Shown piece after piece: positions 54,886 to 64,000 of a DNA stretch of 64,000 nucleotides (position 1 is its first letter; each line of letters starts with the position of its first letter). Source of the DNA: Aldrovandia affinis (taxonomy: Eukaryota; Chordata; Actinopteri; Notacanthiformes; Halosauridae). The position numbers and the translations under genes are program-made. A model generated the notes under the pieces. It ran no database searches. It was not told the origin of the DNA and saw only the letters and a program-made list of their open reading frames with translations. The DNA is taken from the NCBI GenBank assembly GCA_029706075.1, contig JAINUG010000014.1:7308838-7372837 (forward strand). Reading direction: 5' to 3'.

Positions 54886-57800
54886 TCACACCCCTCCGAC
54901 GTGGATCTTCCCGAACTCGATGAGCAGCGCCACCAGCAGGAACGTGGCATAGAAGAGCAGCAGGAAGGCGCCGTACGCGCGCCCCAGGCGGAAGCGCTGC
55001 AGGGGGATCAGCACAAAGGAAAGGCCCAGGCTGAGGCCTAGAGCCCCGGCCAGAACCCACCCCAGCAGCCCCTCCGACTCCAGCTGCCAAGGCAAGCAAG
55101 GGGGACAGCACGGGTCAGCAGCCTCACACGTCTAAATAGAATCAGCTCCAAACCCTAACCCTCCCACACGTCCAAATTAAAATCGGCTCCAAATCAGCCC
55201 GATTAATCAACACATTGATTTATTTTTTACATTTGTTTTCAGATTTTTTCCAGTTCTTCTCCCAATTTAGTGGCCAATTATACCCTCTATTTATTTCGGT
55301 TAGCCCTCCCCTACGAACTCGCCGCTCGTCTCTACGAGGCAAACTAATTCTCAGAGGGCAGCGACCTCCGCCTCCTTCGAGACAGAATTCGCCCACCCAC
55401 GTTCACCCTTACGCGCTTCACAGCGAGTTTGTGCCGGCTCCATCCCTCTCCCCCTGGGGCGGACAGCCAAATGCCACCCCCGATCGGGGGTCTGGCAGAG
55501 ATTGGTTTTGAACCAAATCTCTGATAGGCAGCTCATATTCGTACAGCACCAGCGAAATACAGGTGCGTTAGACCGCTACGCTATCCGCCAGCCCCGTAAC
55601 GTTATTGCGTTCATGTTCATGTTGGGCAGGAGCGGTCGGGTCTCGCTTACCTTGACCACGAACTGGTGGTGGTTGATCAGCTGCATTAGGCTCCCCAGCC
55701 CCACGCCAAAGAGCATGTCTGAGAGGCACCAGGAGTCAAGGGCTGGCGCAGAACAGAGATACTCCTCTCCTCACACAAGTGGGGATTCTGTCCACACCGC
55801 TCCACAGCCTGTCTGTCTGTCTGAACAGCATGTGTGCTCCTAAATACACACGTTGCACACAAAACGCAGTATGCCCCACAGCCTGCCTGTTTGTCTATCT
55901 ATCTATCTGAACACTGCGTGTGCTCCTAATACACGTTCCACTCAAAATGCAGTGTTGAGTGATCGGAGTGATCACCTTCATCCTACGGTGAAGGATTTCT
56001 ATCCTGATGGGAGTGGACTCTTCCAGGATGACAATGCCCCCATCCACAAGGCACGAGTGGTCACTGAATGGTTTGATGTGCATGAAAACTATGTAAATCA
56101 TATTACATTATACAGTGGTTCTCTGTGGCTCAGTTGGTAGAGCACAGCGTTGGCAACGCTTAGGTTGTGGGTTCAATCCCCATTGGGACCACATATACTG
56201 AAAAATGTATGCATCCACTACTGTGAGTCGCTTTGGATAATAGCGTACAATCTGCTAAATGGCATACATTATTATTCTGGCAGTTACCTGTGTGTATGTG
56301 TATGTTTATATATATATAGCCCTGCGATGGATTGGCGACCTGTCCAGGGTGTATTCCTGCCTCTCGCCCCAATGCATGCTGGGATAGGCTCCAGCCCCCC
56401 CGCGACCCTAACTAGGAATAAGCGGCTGAAGATGAGATGAGATGAGATGAGATGAGATGATATATATATATAAAATATATACTCACTCACGCACACAAAC
56501 ACTCTTGTTATTATGGAAATTAGCAGACGGTTTAAGCCATGTCCACTGCACCTCTCTTGGAGTAGCCCTGGACTGTATCAGTAGAACCTTGTAGGGACGG
56601 ACAGATAAAGGATACTGAAGATTATCCCTCCAAAGCAGGCCGATATGGCCATCCGGGGATATCCCTGCCGTGCAATGGTGATGTCAGAGAAACAATCTGC
56701 ACACAATGTAAAACACCTTCAAGAACAATTTCAAGAAATTTTACAGAGGACCCACCTGGGACCCCCCTGGGTTCCCCCAGACCCCTGTTTGGGGAACCCC
56801 TAGCTCTAAAACACTTCATCAGCTCATAATCTTAAAAAAAATATAAAAATAATAATAATTAACTCCTGATTGTATAGAACCGTGGAATCACTGGCTATCT
56901 TCCGCAAGAGACTAAAAAACCCACCTCTTCAGACTACTACCACAGACTCTTTACATTAATTAACTGCCATCAACACTGTTTACATGTTTTCTCTCCCTGT
57001 GTTACAGATACAGTGTACAGCTGCCAACAATGATGTCTATTGCAGTGTTACTACACTGATCTCTTGCGCTAACCATGATTAATCTTACCATGCACAGTAT
57101 AAATGCACGTTTTTGTAAGTCGCTCTGGATGAGAGCGTCTGCTAAATGCCTAAAATGCCAAACATAAAAATACCAAACACACTAAATGTGTGTGTACTTC
57201 CTCTGGATATTATTTTCCCCCGGTAAAGCCACAGGTGACCACCTGCGGTGCCCTGTGGGGCTCTAGAAGAAACATTTGAATTGGAGTTACCCCCAATGCT
57301 GTTGCCCCAGGCCAGCAGGGTGAGGCCCAGCACAGTGTTACTGAGGCTGAAGACCACCCCCAGGGTCCGCAGCAGGCTGACCACCTCCGACGCTGCCGCG
57401 CTGATCCACATCGCGCTGACCACAAAGCCCAGCAGGGAGAACACCTGGGAGGGGAACAGTGAGAGGTCACAACACCAGGCGTACATGTCACCCACACCTC
57501 TACTGGTCACCCATGCTCCTACTGGTCACCCACACCTCTACTGGTCACCTACACTGATATTGGCCACCCACACTGATACTGGCCACCCACGCTTCAACTG
57601 GTCACCCACGCTCCTACTGGTCACCCACACCTCTACTGGTCACCCACACTGATACTGGTCACCCACACTGATACTGGTCACCCACACACCTACTTGCCAG
57701 TTGCAATTTTAGTACATCTGCACCTATCATATTATTGTCATTGAACTTCTCTCTAGTCTACAATCAGAAATGTTTCACTCAAATCATTAGATAAAGTCAT

Positions 57801-60800
57801 AAAAATGAACGAATACAATTTCACATTGTGAAACCATAAGCTGGAAGTGTGAAAATGAACACACACCCTTATGGTCTGGTTTCACATAAAGACAAAGCCG
57901 TCTGACATACCCAGTATTCTATATTTGAACACCAATCACTCACACAAAATGAGTCAGTTGTGGGGGAAAATATGACTGCAACAGTCTATCATTTCTTTAA
58001 TGCTTGAGTCAAGACAGAAATCATTAAATTGCCTATTAAAGCAGGGTTAAGACAGACTGTGATGTATCCACTTACTGGTGCGAAACCAGCAGTTAACTAC
58101 CCATGTGAACACAGTTGCTGTTTGGTCAGTCCATCTTTACCAGATTTTAATAACTATGCCAGCAAACAGGCATTTAGCAGATGCTCTTACCCAGAGCGAC
58201 TTGCACAGTTTACACTTTACATTACCTTGCTCATGGTACAACGGCAGTGCCCCCACCTGGGAATTGAACCTGCAATGTTTTAACCAGCAGACCCACAGCA
58301 GTTCATTGAATACAAAACGCACATGGCGGTAAAGTGGGCCCTTACGAAGTGGTACCGGGGTGGCTGCTCGTTGGTGGTGGTGCAGAAGACGATGGCTGAG
58401 ACGAAGAGGCCGGTGATCAGAGTCAACACCCACACTGGAAACTCCCCCTGTATGTAGTGTAGCCCGTCTGTAAAAACACAGTAACGGTCACTCGTCTTTG
58501 AACACCCATCTTTTTTTTCTAATTGTCCGCGATCACTCCAATGAACTGGGCACAGGCAGTGTCGTTGCTGTATGTCGGGTTCACATTTAACCCGTTCTTC
58601 TTCATAAGGATGATCTTGGACTTAAATTTTGTCAAAGGGAGCTCTTCTTTGGCTATATTATAAGCAGTGTTGAATTTAATTATAATTTCCGACTCTTCAC
58701 TGCTTCGATTGGCCGCTGCCTGGCGCTGAAACGCTGCGGGGAAGGGGGCTGCTCTGCCGGCCATGCACCTGTCACGGCACAGGACATTTTTCTTAGATAA
58801 ATTGTGCTTTTTCAACGTTTTAATTCGGAACGTCGATGCTCCGAATGCAAAAGCAATGTTACCAGCCATGCTTTGGCCGCACTCTTTACAGTAAATGCAA
58901 TGCATTATGTTGGCTGTTTTATTATATCGGAGCCACGGAAATTGGACAAGCCATTCTTTACGAAAGGCATATGTTTTGGCCTTTTTGGATGTGGTAGGCT
59001 CTGGCTCGGAGTCGGATGAGTCCATCTCCGCCGATGATGTTGGGTCTGGGTTGGGCATTTCAGGGCCGGGGACAGGTGTAACGGGCACCGCAGCATTCTT
59101 CTTAACAAAAAGATTATCGATAGTTCTCTTCATTGTAAAGGATGTTTCAGGTTGTGATAGCTCACGATTTCTTGAGTTCGCGAGCAAGGAATGTGGGAGG
59201 AGTGCAGGGCACGGTCTCACACAGGTGCACGTTCTCACACATGCACACACGGCACATATGCAAGATGTACATAAAATCCCTGATGACATGAGATGATATG
59301 CTGACAAAATAATCTACAGAATTTTTTTTTACAATATTTGTTCAAAAATATTTTTATTAAATGTTTTTTTGTTTTTTTAAATCAGACCTGCTAAATTTCA
59401 GGCGCACCGGTGCAACCAATGAAAATGCTTAGTCGCACAGATTTTTGGTCGCACCCTGGAGCCCTGTTACAGGTACACTGGTGCAGTAGTACAACACACA
59501 TACACACACACACTTACTCTCACACACACATTCACACAGGCATGAGAAGGGCAACGCACACTTACATTTCCCTGAGCAGAAGGTGAGCACGCACACCAGT
59601 GGGCCGGTCACAAGGTGGAGGCAGTTGAGAGGCCGTTTCCAGTTGCGGTCCTCCTTGTCGGGGTCCACCACTGGCACTGTGACCAGCATCAGCATCTCAA
59701 GCGGGAGCTGATGGAGGGAGAAGCGCATCTCCATTTTCAGCACTTTGCATTCCCATCACCAACTTCCTCTATATATTAATGACATGTCTTGATCATGTTC
59801 TGTATGGCTCAGAAGGTAGAGCACAGCGTTGACAACCCTTTTGTGAGTTCGATTCCCATTGGGACAAATATACTGAAAAACATATGCATTCAATACTATA
59901 AGTCTGCTAAATGGCATATATTATTATATTATATTTTATATTATATTATCACATGAAAGGTTAATCAATTCAAATTATTTGCTGACTATAATTTATTTGG
60001 TTCTATTGAGATTAAAGAGCTCATCTGTTGATTAGTAAAAATCAATACTGGCCACCCTATGCAAGGGCTATTCAATTTGCACTACACCACCTGATTTCAT
60101 GAATTAGCTCACCGCCTGGACCAAGGAGGTAAACCAATTAGTTTTATACCTGCAAACACTGCAACCCTCGACGCCAAGAACTGAAAAGCCCTGTCCTATG
60201 TCACGCAGTTCCATTTCTTTTCCTTTTTAATTTTTTTAAAATAATTTGTTTCTGATTTTATCCCATTTTCTCCTAATTTAGTAGCCAATCACACCCTCTA
60301 TTTTTCATGTCAATCCCCCCCTTGTATTGTGGGTTTGCTGTCGTAGCCCTGAGACCGGCAGTGACGAAGGCAAAGTATCGTCTCCTCCGAGACGGCACTC
60401 ACCAACCCGTCAACCGTAACTCTGGTACACAGAGCCACTCCTATACGCAGCGAACTCGTGCTTCCTTCCCCCCCCCTGGGGTGGACAGCCAATCGTCATC
60501 CCCTAGTGGCACTCCAGGCCAGAGCAGACTCTGGCGCGGTGGGTGGAATCGAACACCGGTCACAGTGGCCGGTGTCGAACATTTTAATCGCTAGACCACC
60601 CGGGAGGCCCACACAGTTCCATTTTGTCACTGAAACCAAGCACTGACTCAAAACAAAAGTACATGTCCATGACAAGACAATCGAGTCTCACTCACTACGC
60701 ATACGCATTTTAACCTTGGAACTCCCCCAGCTGCTTTACTCAAATTGTAAACCTTCCATAAAATCGGAAACAAAACTGTACCATTTTTGTAACATTAGTA

Positions 60801-63626
60801 AACTACGTATAGGGAAAATGGTGAGACAAGCTGTGCTTACCTTTATCACCTTAAAGGCTCTCCAATAAAACGGCTTCCTCCTCCACTTCCTGCCGTCGAC
60901 AGGGTTGAGGGAGCTGAGGAAGATCTGAGAGGTAGACTCTGTGTAAGGGAGCAGGGGCTGATACTCGCTCTCTGAAACACACAAACATGTCACCAACGAG
61001 TCACAAATGAGTCCACATCTGCCTCATCACAGCTAGCACATTATTGGGGTAATGAAGGTGAACAATGGTTTCAATGGAGAACGTGCTTGGATACATTTGA
61101 TGGTACTGTCACAGGGGAATCTCTAAGTTTTATATAACCTAACCCAATAGCCGCCATGAGCCAGGACTGGTGGTTCTTTGGTACTAATTACCATTCTCAT
61201 GTCCCCTACTCTTCTGCTATTGCACAATCACCAAGAGAATATAAGACAATGCCTTAACAAATTGAATTTATGTTTCTGAATGGAATTGTGCATTTCAAGA
61301 TTAAATACAGGACCAGGAACCCACATTACTTGCTTGTGCTCGTGTCCTCAAAGCATATACACTTGTATATCAGCAATTGAGTCTAAAGCAGTAATGATAC
61401 AGATGCTCGTAGCGGGGATATTTTTTTGGGGGTACCGTAGTCCTGGATGCTCCCACTGGGGTACCTGGGACCCTCTTCATCAGAGTGGGGCCCAAAGTCT
61501 GTGGAGAGAAAAACGAAGCGACCCTAAACATCGACAGAGCTTTGCAGTATGAGGCTGGTCTTAAAACCCTTTAAGGAGTCCTGTCACACTGTGGTGTTTA
61601 TGTTCTAGAACATGCCGTAACATTCTAGTTGATTCTAATTGATGACATCATAATGGTCTGCCCCAGAACAGAACACTGATTTAGAACAAGAACTCTCAAA
61701 AAACAAATTCTTCAAAGGATTAACCAAAAAAAACACAGTCACATGCACAAGACCCAATCATACAACAGTTCAGGTACTGCATCTGTATATTTTTAGAAAT
61801 ATATTTTTTTCTCTATGAATTTGGACAATGAAATGCCAAAATAAGATGTATCGTATCTGCATCATGTATCATATTTACTGTAAAGCCACAGTAAACCTAT
61901 GATGTACATGCTTGCCAAATGCTGGGAGGTGACTCTAAATGGAAAATGAAGAAATTCAATGATCGGTGATCACATAGCACACACAGGATGTTTCTCATAT
62001 AAGCCCCATTTCCTTCAGCGTCCTAATCATAACGCAGCTAAACACTTTCACCCGTTTCAATGTCAAATTTAAATCCTATCCAACTGGATGATGTAACATT
62101 GTACAGACAACATTCAAATCATAAAACAAGCTGATTACTGTCTCTTCATTCCACGGTTCAGTGGTGTGACCATCTTACCTGCGGTGTTTGTGGCACCGTT
62201 ATGTAAAGGCCCGTTCACTGAATGTTTCTGTCGATTGTAAATGTAGGCGCTGACGATGACCGTGAAGACGTATACCACATATAAGCCAATGTATCCTGCA
62301 GGAAAAAGGAAAGCCGCCACAAGATTATGTTATATCCAGATTGTTACTAAGCCTTTATTTTGTACTGAGCCTGGGGGACATGTATACAGGTTTACAGACA
62401 ATCCACAAAGCTGTATTATTATTTTATTTTTTTCAGATTTTCTCCCATTTTTCTCCCAATTTAGTAGCCAATTAGACCCGCTATTTTATGTCAATCCCTC
62501 CCTAATAATGTGAGTTCGCTGCCGAATTCGCTCCTCCGAGACGGCACTCACCAGGCCGTCGACCGTAACCCGGTACTACAGGGCCACTGTAGGCTTCCCT
62601 CCCCTCTCCCAGGGGCGGACAGCCAATCGCCACCCCCTGGTGGCACTCCCAGCCAGAGCCGACTCTGGCGGGATGGGGAATCGAACCCCGGTCTCCGTGG
62701 CCAGTGTCGAATGTTGTAACCACTGGACCACGCGGGAGGCCCACAAAGCTGTATTTTTAAACAACTTTTTATTTGCCCGTTTTTATTTCTGTCCCTCAAT
62801 TTGGAAAGCGGGCGGCACGGCGGTGCAGTGGATAGTACGTTTCGAATCCCAGCCGGGGCCTTTCTGTGTGGAATTTGCTATCACTTTAAGTCCCAGTCTA
62901 TTGTAATATTTGTTGTGTGGTCTAAAGATGTGCAAAATGGTCTTGACATTTTCTTTTTCGTTTTGTGGCGGTTTTTTAAATGTTCCTTACCTACTCCAAC
63001 ACAAACCCTGAACTCATAATTAGTCGCTAACTGTATAATTCGTCGTGTCTGTGCCAAATGATTGCCAAACTCGGAGTGCCTACAGGGACACCGGGAGGAT
63101 AACTGTCAAAATTCAGCTTGACAGCCCAGATGGGCATATGCTCATGATTTTCTCTGGGCCCTACCTACAATGCACTGCTCCAAAGGAACTCAACACAATC
63201 AGCAGTGGCATGGTGCGGACATTAAGCGCGTCAGCTGGATACATGACCTGCGTGCCCCTAACGCTGTAGTTTTGGATGGAGCAATGTCACAGTGAGACAG
63301 TGTCTGTCTCACCAAGGATTTGCAAGAACAAACCACCCAACAAAGCGACTGAACTTCCAACATGTCAGTCTTTGTACAGGTGATTTCCTACTAGCAGGCA
63401 CAATCTGAAGGGGAGGCTTTCTGGGTGGAGACATCAAGACTGCGTTTGTGTAGCCTACCCAGGGCCTCCCCCAGCAAAATCTGACGTTTGTAGAGGACGA
63501 CAAAGGTCCAAAAGACGGCGGCCATGTAGAAGATGACATCTCGCAGGAAGGGACGGGAGGCCACAGTGAAGGGCTTGACCAGAGCCACGCAGCCCGCCAC
63601 CACAGTGGTGACAAAGATCCCTGCAC
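54886..63626 (-). CDS. slc8b1: Mitochondrial Na/Ca(Li) exchanger NCLX, C-terminal 414 codons
   Basis: Inner-membrane exchanger that extrudes mitochondrial Ca against Na or Li. Ten minus-strand exons, all GT-AG and in phase: 63459-63626, 62179-62295, 61436-61498, 60841-60971, 59566-59707, 58346-58467, 57291-57444, 56616-56696, 55651-55718, 54886-55083 (TGA at 54886-54888). The first seen begins GAGIFVTTVVAG, just after the alpha-1 repeat, so the signal and first membrane segments are beyond position 64000; human protein is 584 aa. The cytosolic loop carries PLLPYTESTSQIFLSSLNP and RKWRRKPFYWRAFKVIK, then VTVPVVDPDKEDRNWKRPLN. The alpha-2 repeat is complete: NTVLGLTLLAWGNSIG, then DCFSDITIARQGYPRMAISA, then CFGGIIF. 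The last exon encodes three or so membrane segments ending LLIEFGKIHVGGV. No frame break or lost motif was seen. Convergent with tpcn1. Confidence 0.95.
55219..55598 (-). repeat. SINE type A copy, minus strand
   Basis: TCTCCCAATTTAGTGGCCAA (inverse tail), GGGGCGGACAGCCAAATGCC (inverse middle), CGCTACGCTATCCGCCAGCC (inverse head). It fills the last slc8b1 intron. Confidence 0.88.
55957..56292 (+). mobile_element. Tc1-like relic holding a SINE-1
   Basis: TGATCACCTTCATCCTACGG, CTTCCAGGATGACAATGC and ATGCATGAAAACTATG-like sequence match 32678-33170. The SINE at 56119-56268 interrupts, and CTGGCAGTTACCTG resumes the right end. Confidence 0.7.
56119..56268 (+). repeat. SINE-1 copy, nearly complete
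   Basis: GTGGCTCAGTTGGTAGAGCA and GGTTGTGGGTTCAATCCCC head; GAGTCGCTTTGGATAATAGC tail. A-box and B-box likeness is clear. Confidence 0.88.
56312..56470 (+). repeat. LINE 3'-end type repeat with (GATGA)n tail
   Basis: GCGATGGATTGGCGACCTGT, CCAGGGTGTATTCCTGCC and GGGATAGGCTCCAGCCCCC are a very common fish repeat, followed by a GATGA microsatellite. The exact LINE family is uncertain. Confidence 0.65.
56876..57165 (+). mobile_element. L2 LINE 3' end
   Basis: GGAATCACTGGCTATCTTCC, CTCTTCAGACTACTACCAC, then the 3' UTR and tail GTAAGTCGCTCTGGATGAGA, GCGTCTGCTAAATGCC. In an slc8b1 intron, antisense. Confidence 0.85.
57490..57695 (+). repeat. 19-bp minisatellite
   Basis: About eleven units of TACTGGTCACCCACACCTC with variants (ACTGATA, GCTTCA). 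It starts about 45 bp from slc8b1 exon 57291-57444, on the acceptor side. Confidence 0.92.
57696..58167 (-). other. slc8b1 intron stretch, nothing recognised
   Basis: No exon with matching phase and no named repeat. Confidence 0.4.
58168..58295 (-). repeat. SINE-2 copy
   Basis: AGGCATTTAGCAGATGCTCT, TACCCAGAGCGACTTGCACA, then CCCCCACCTGGGAATTGAAC, all inverse. Confidence 0.8.
58519..59469 (-). mobile_element. hAT-like element, 3' truncated, with TTF-type zinc finger ORF
   Basis: The minus-strand 5' end CAGGGCTCCAGGGTGCGACC (59469-59450) is hAT-like. The ORF is open from 59307 to 58519, most likely starting at MKRTIDNLFVKKNAAV (59133). It reads RKEWLVQFPWLRYN, MHCIYCKECGQSM and STFRIKTLKKHNLSKKNVLC: the TTF-type zinc finger (W....PWL, C..C, then a late H/C pair) of KIAA1586/ZNF862-like hAT proteins. 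It stops about 205 codons in, so the DDE and dimerisation parts are gone. It is an intronic insertion in slc8b1, not part of it. Confidence 0.72.
59800..59930 (+). repeat. SINE-1 copy
   Basis: TATGGCTCAGAAGGTAGAGC, GTGAGTTCGATTCCCATTGG head; a shortened tail TAAGTCTGCTAAATGGC. Confidence 0.78.
60238..60613 (-). repeat. SINE type B copy, minus strand
   Basis: TTCTCCTAATTTAGTAGCCA, CCTGAGACCGGCAGTGACGA, GGGGTGGACAGCCAATCGTC and ACCACCCGGGAGGCC, the full inverse element. Confidence 0.88.
61499..62178 (-). other. slc8b1 intron stretch, nothing recognised
   Basis: About 680 bp of AT-rich sequence with no coding, splice or repeat signal. Confidence 0.4.
62425..62743 (-). repeat. SINE type B copy, minus strand
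   Basis: TTTCTCCCAATTTAGTAGCC, GGGGCGGACAGCCAATCGCC, GGGAATCGAACCCCGGTCTC and GACCACGCGGGAGGCC. Confidence 0.88.
62806..62882 (+). repeat. Fragment of a common fish retroposon
   Basis: GGGCGGCACGGCGGTGCAGT, then TTCGAATCCCAGCCGGGGCC, TTTCTGTGTGGAATTTGC: a frequent fish repeat, here short and worn. Confidence 0.55.
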
Positions 63627-63661
63627 CTGGGGGAATGAGAACAAGGGTTCAATCATATTAC

Positions 63662-63810
63662 AGGCATTTAGCAGACACTTTTATCCAGAGTGACTTACAC
63701 AGTTTTACATTTCTTTACATACAACCCATTTATACAGATGGAGATTTTACTGAAGCCATTTAGGTTCCTTGCCCAAGGGTACAATTTACACCTTTTTCAA
63801 ATTTTATCCA
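63662..63810 (-). repeat. SINE-2 copy, head missing
   Basis: AGGCATTTAGCAGACACTTT, TATCCAGAGTGACTTACACA, then TACTGAAGCCATTTAGGTTC; inverse tail and middle. It begins about 35 bp upstream (minus sense) of slc8b1 exon 63459-63626. Confidence 0.8.
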
Positions 63811-64000
63811 TTTACAAGCCCAGCCCTAACCCAGGGCGCAACACTAACAAGATGTGCATTTCAATACATGTTTAGGAACAAAAACACTGGGAGCGCACCA
63901 TTTTCAGTGCAGGAATACAGCAATAGAAATCATTGCAGGCATCTCGGATTTTCTGTCAACGGGAAGGGAAAAAAAATGCGCCCAATTTTGCATCCGATTC

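Overview
This window is nuclear DNA of a bony fish, almost certainly a teleost. Genes are split into short exons with GT/AG introns. The proteins are vertebrate (two-pore channel, mitochondrial Na/Ca exchanger, ciliary dynein regulatory complex subunit, SOHLH-type bHLH). The repeats are typical of fish: Tc1-like elements, L2 LINEs, tRNA-headed SINEs, hAT-like MITEs and long CA/CT/TGCG microsatellites. The species cannot be named from the sequence. No bacterial gene, rRNA, functional tRNA, CRISPR or virus was seen.

Layout. (1) 1-5500: a decayed HECT-domain tail on the plus strand (317-739) converges on a nine-exon minus-strand gene (1258-5471) for a DDE integrase-core protein of the IS3EU/rve type. 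All catalytic motifs and splice junctions are kept except for one frameshift in exon 4. (2) 5602-5906: a palindromic MITE built from 40-bp repeats. (3) 6136-8892 (+): the bHLH region and C-terminus of a sohlh1-like germ-cell transcription factor; its first exon was not found. (4) 10500-14787 (-): iqcd/drc10, four coding exons ending in an IQ motif. (5) 14788-19592: gene-free spacer with an L2 nested in a Tc1-like relic. (6) 19593-51286 (+): a complete 27-exon tpcn1, 822 codons, with every intron phase checked and no frame break. Its introns hold most of the mobile elements, including one apparently intact Tc1-like transposon (27378-29029). (7) 51287-54885: the abutting 3' UTRs of tpcn1 and slc8b1, which converge tail to tail. 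(8) 54886-63626 (-): the last ten exons of slc8b1 (NCLX); the N-terminal exons lie beyond the window.

How the genes relate. iqcd and tpcn1 are head to head, and tpcn1 and slc8b1 are tail to tail, the order and orientation I recall for human 12q24.13. tpcn1 is an endolysosomal cation channel and slc8b1 a mitochondrial Na/Ca exchanger, so both move cations across organelle membranes, but nothing here shows co-regulation. sohlh1 sits tail to tail with iqcd.

Repeats. Two features stand out. A SINE superfamily (about 13 copies, two head types) shares one AT-rich tail. tRNA-headed SINEs end in the same tail as the L2 LINEs, which suggests L2-driven mobilisation. Coordinates of genes come from reading splice sites and phases by eye; repeat edges are approximate unless a terminal inverted repeat and target duplication are stated.
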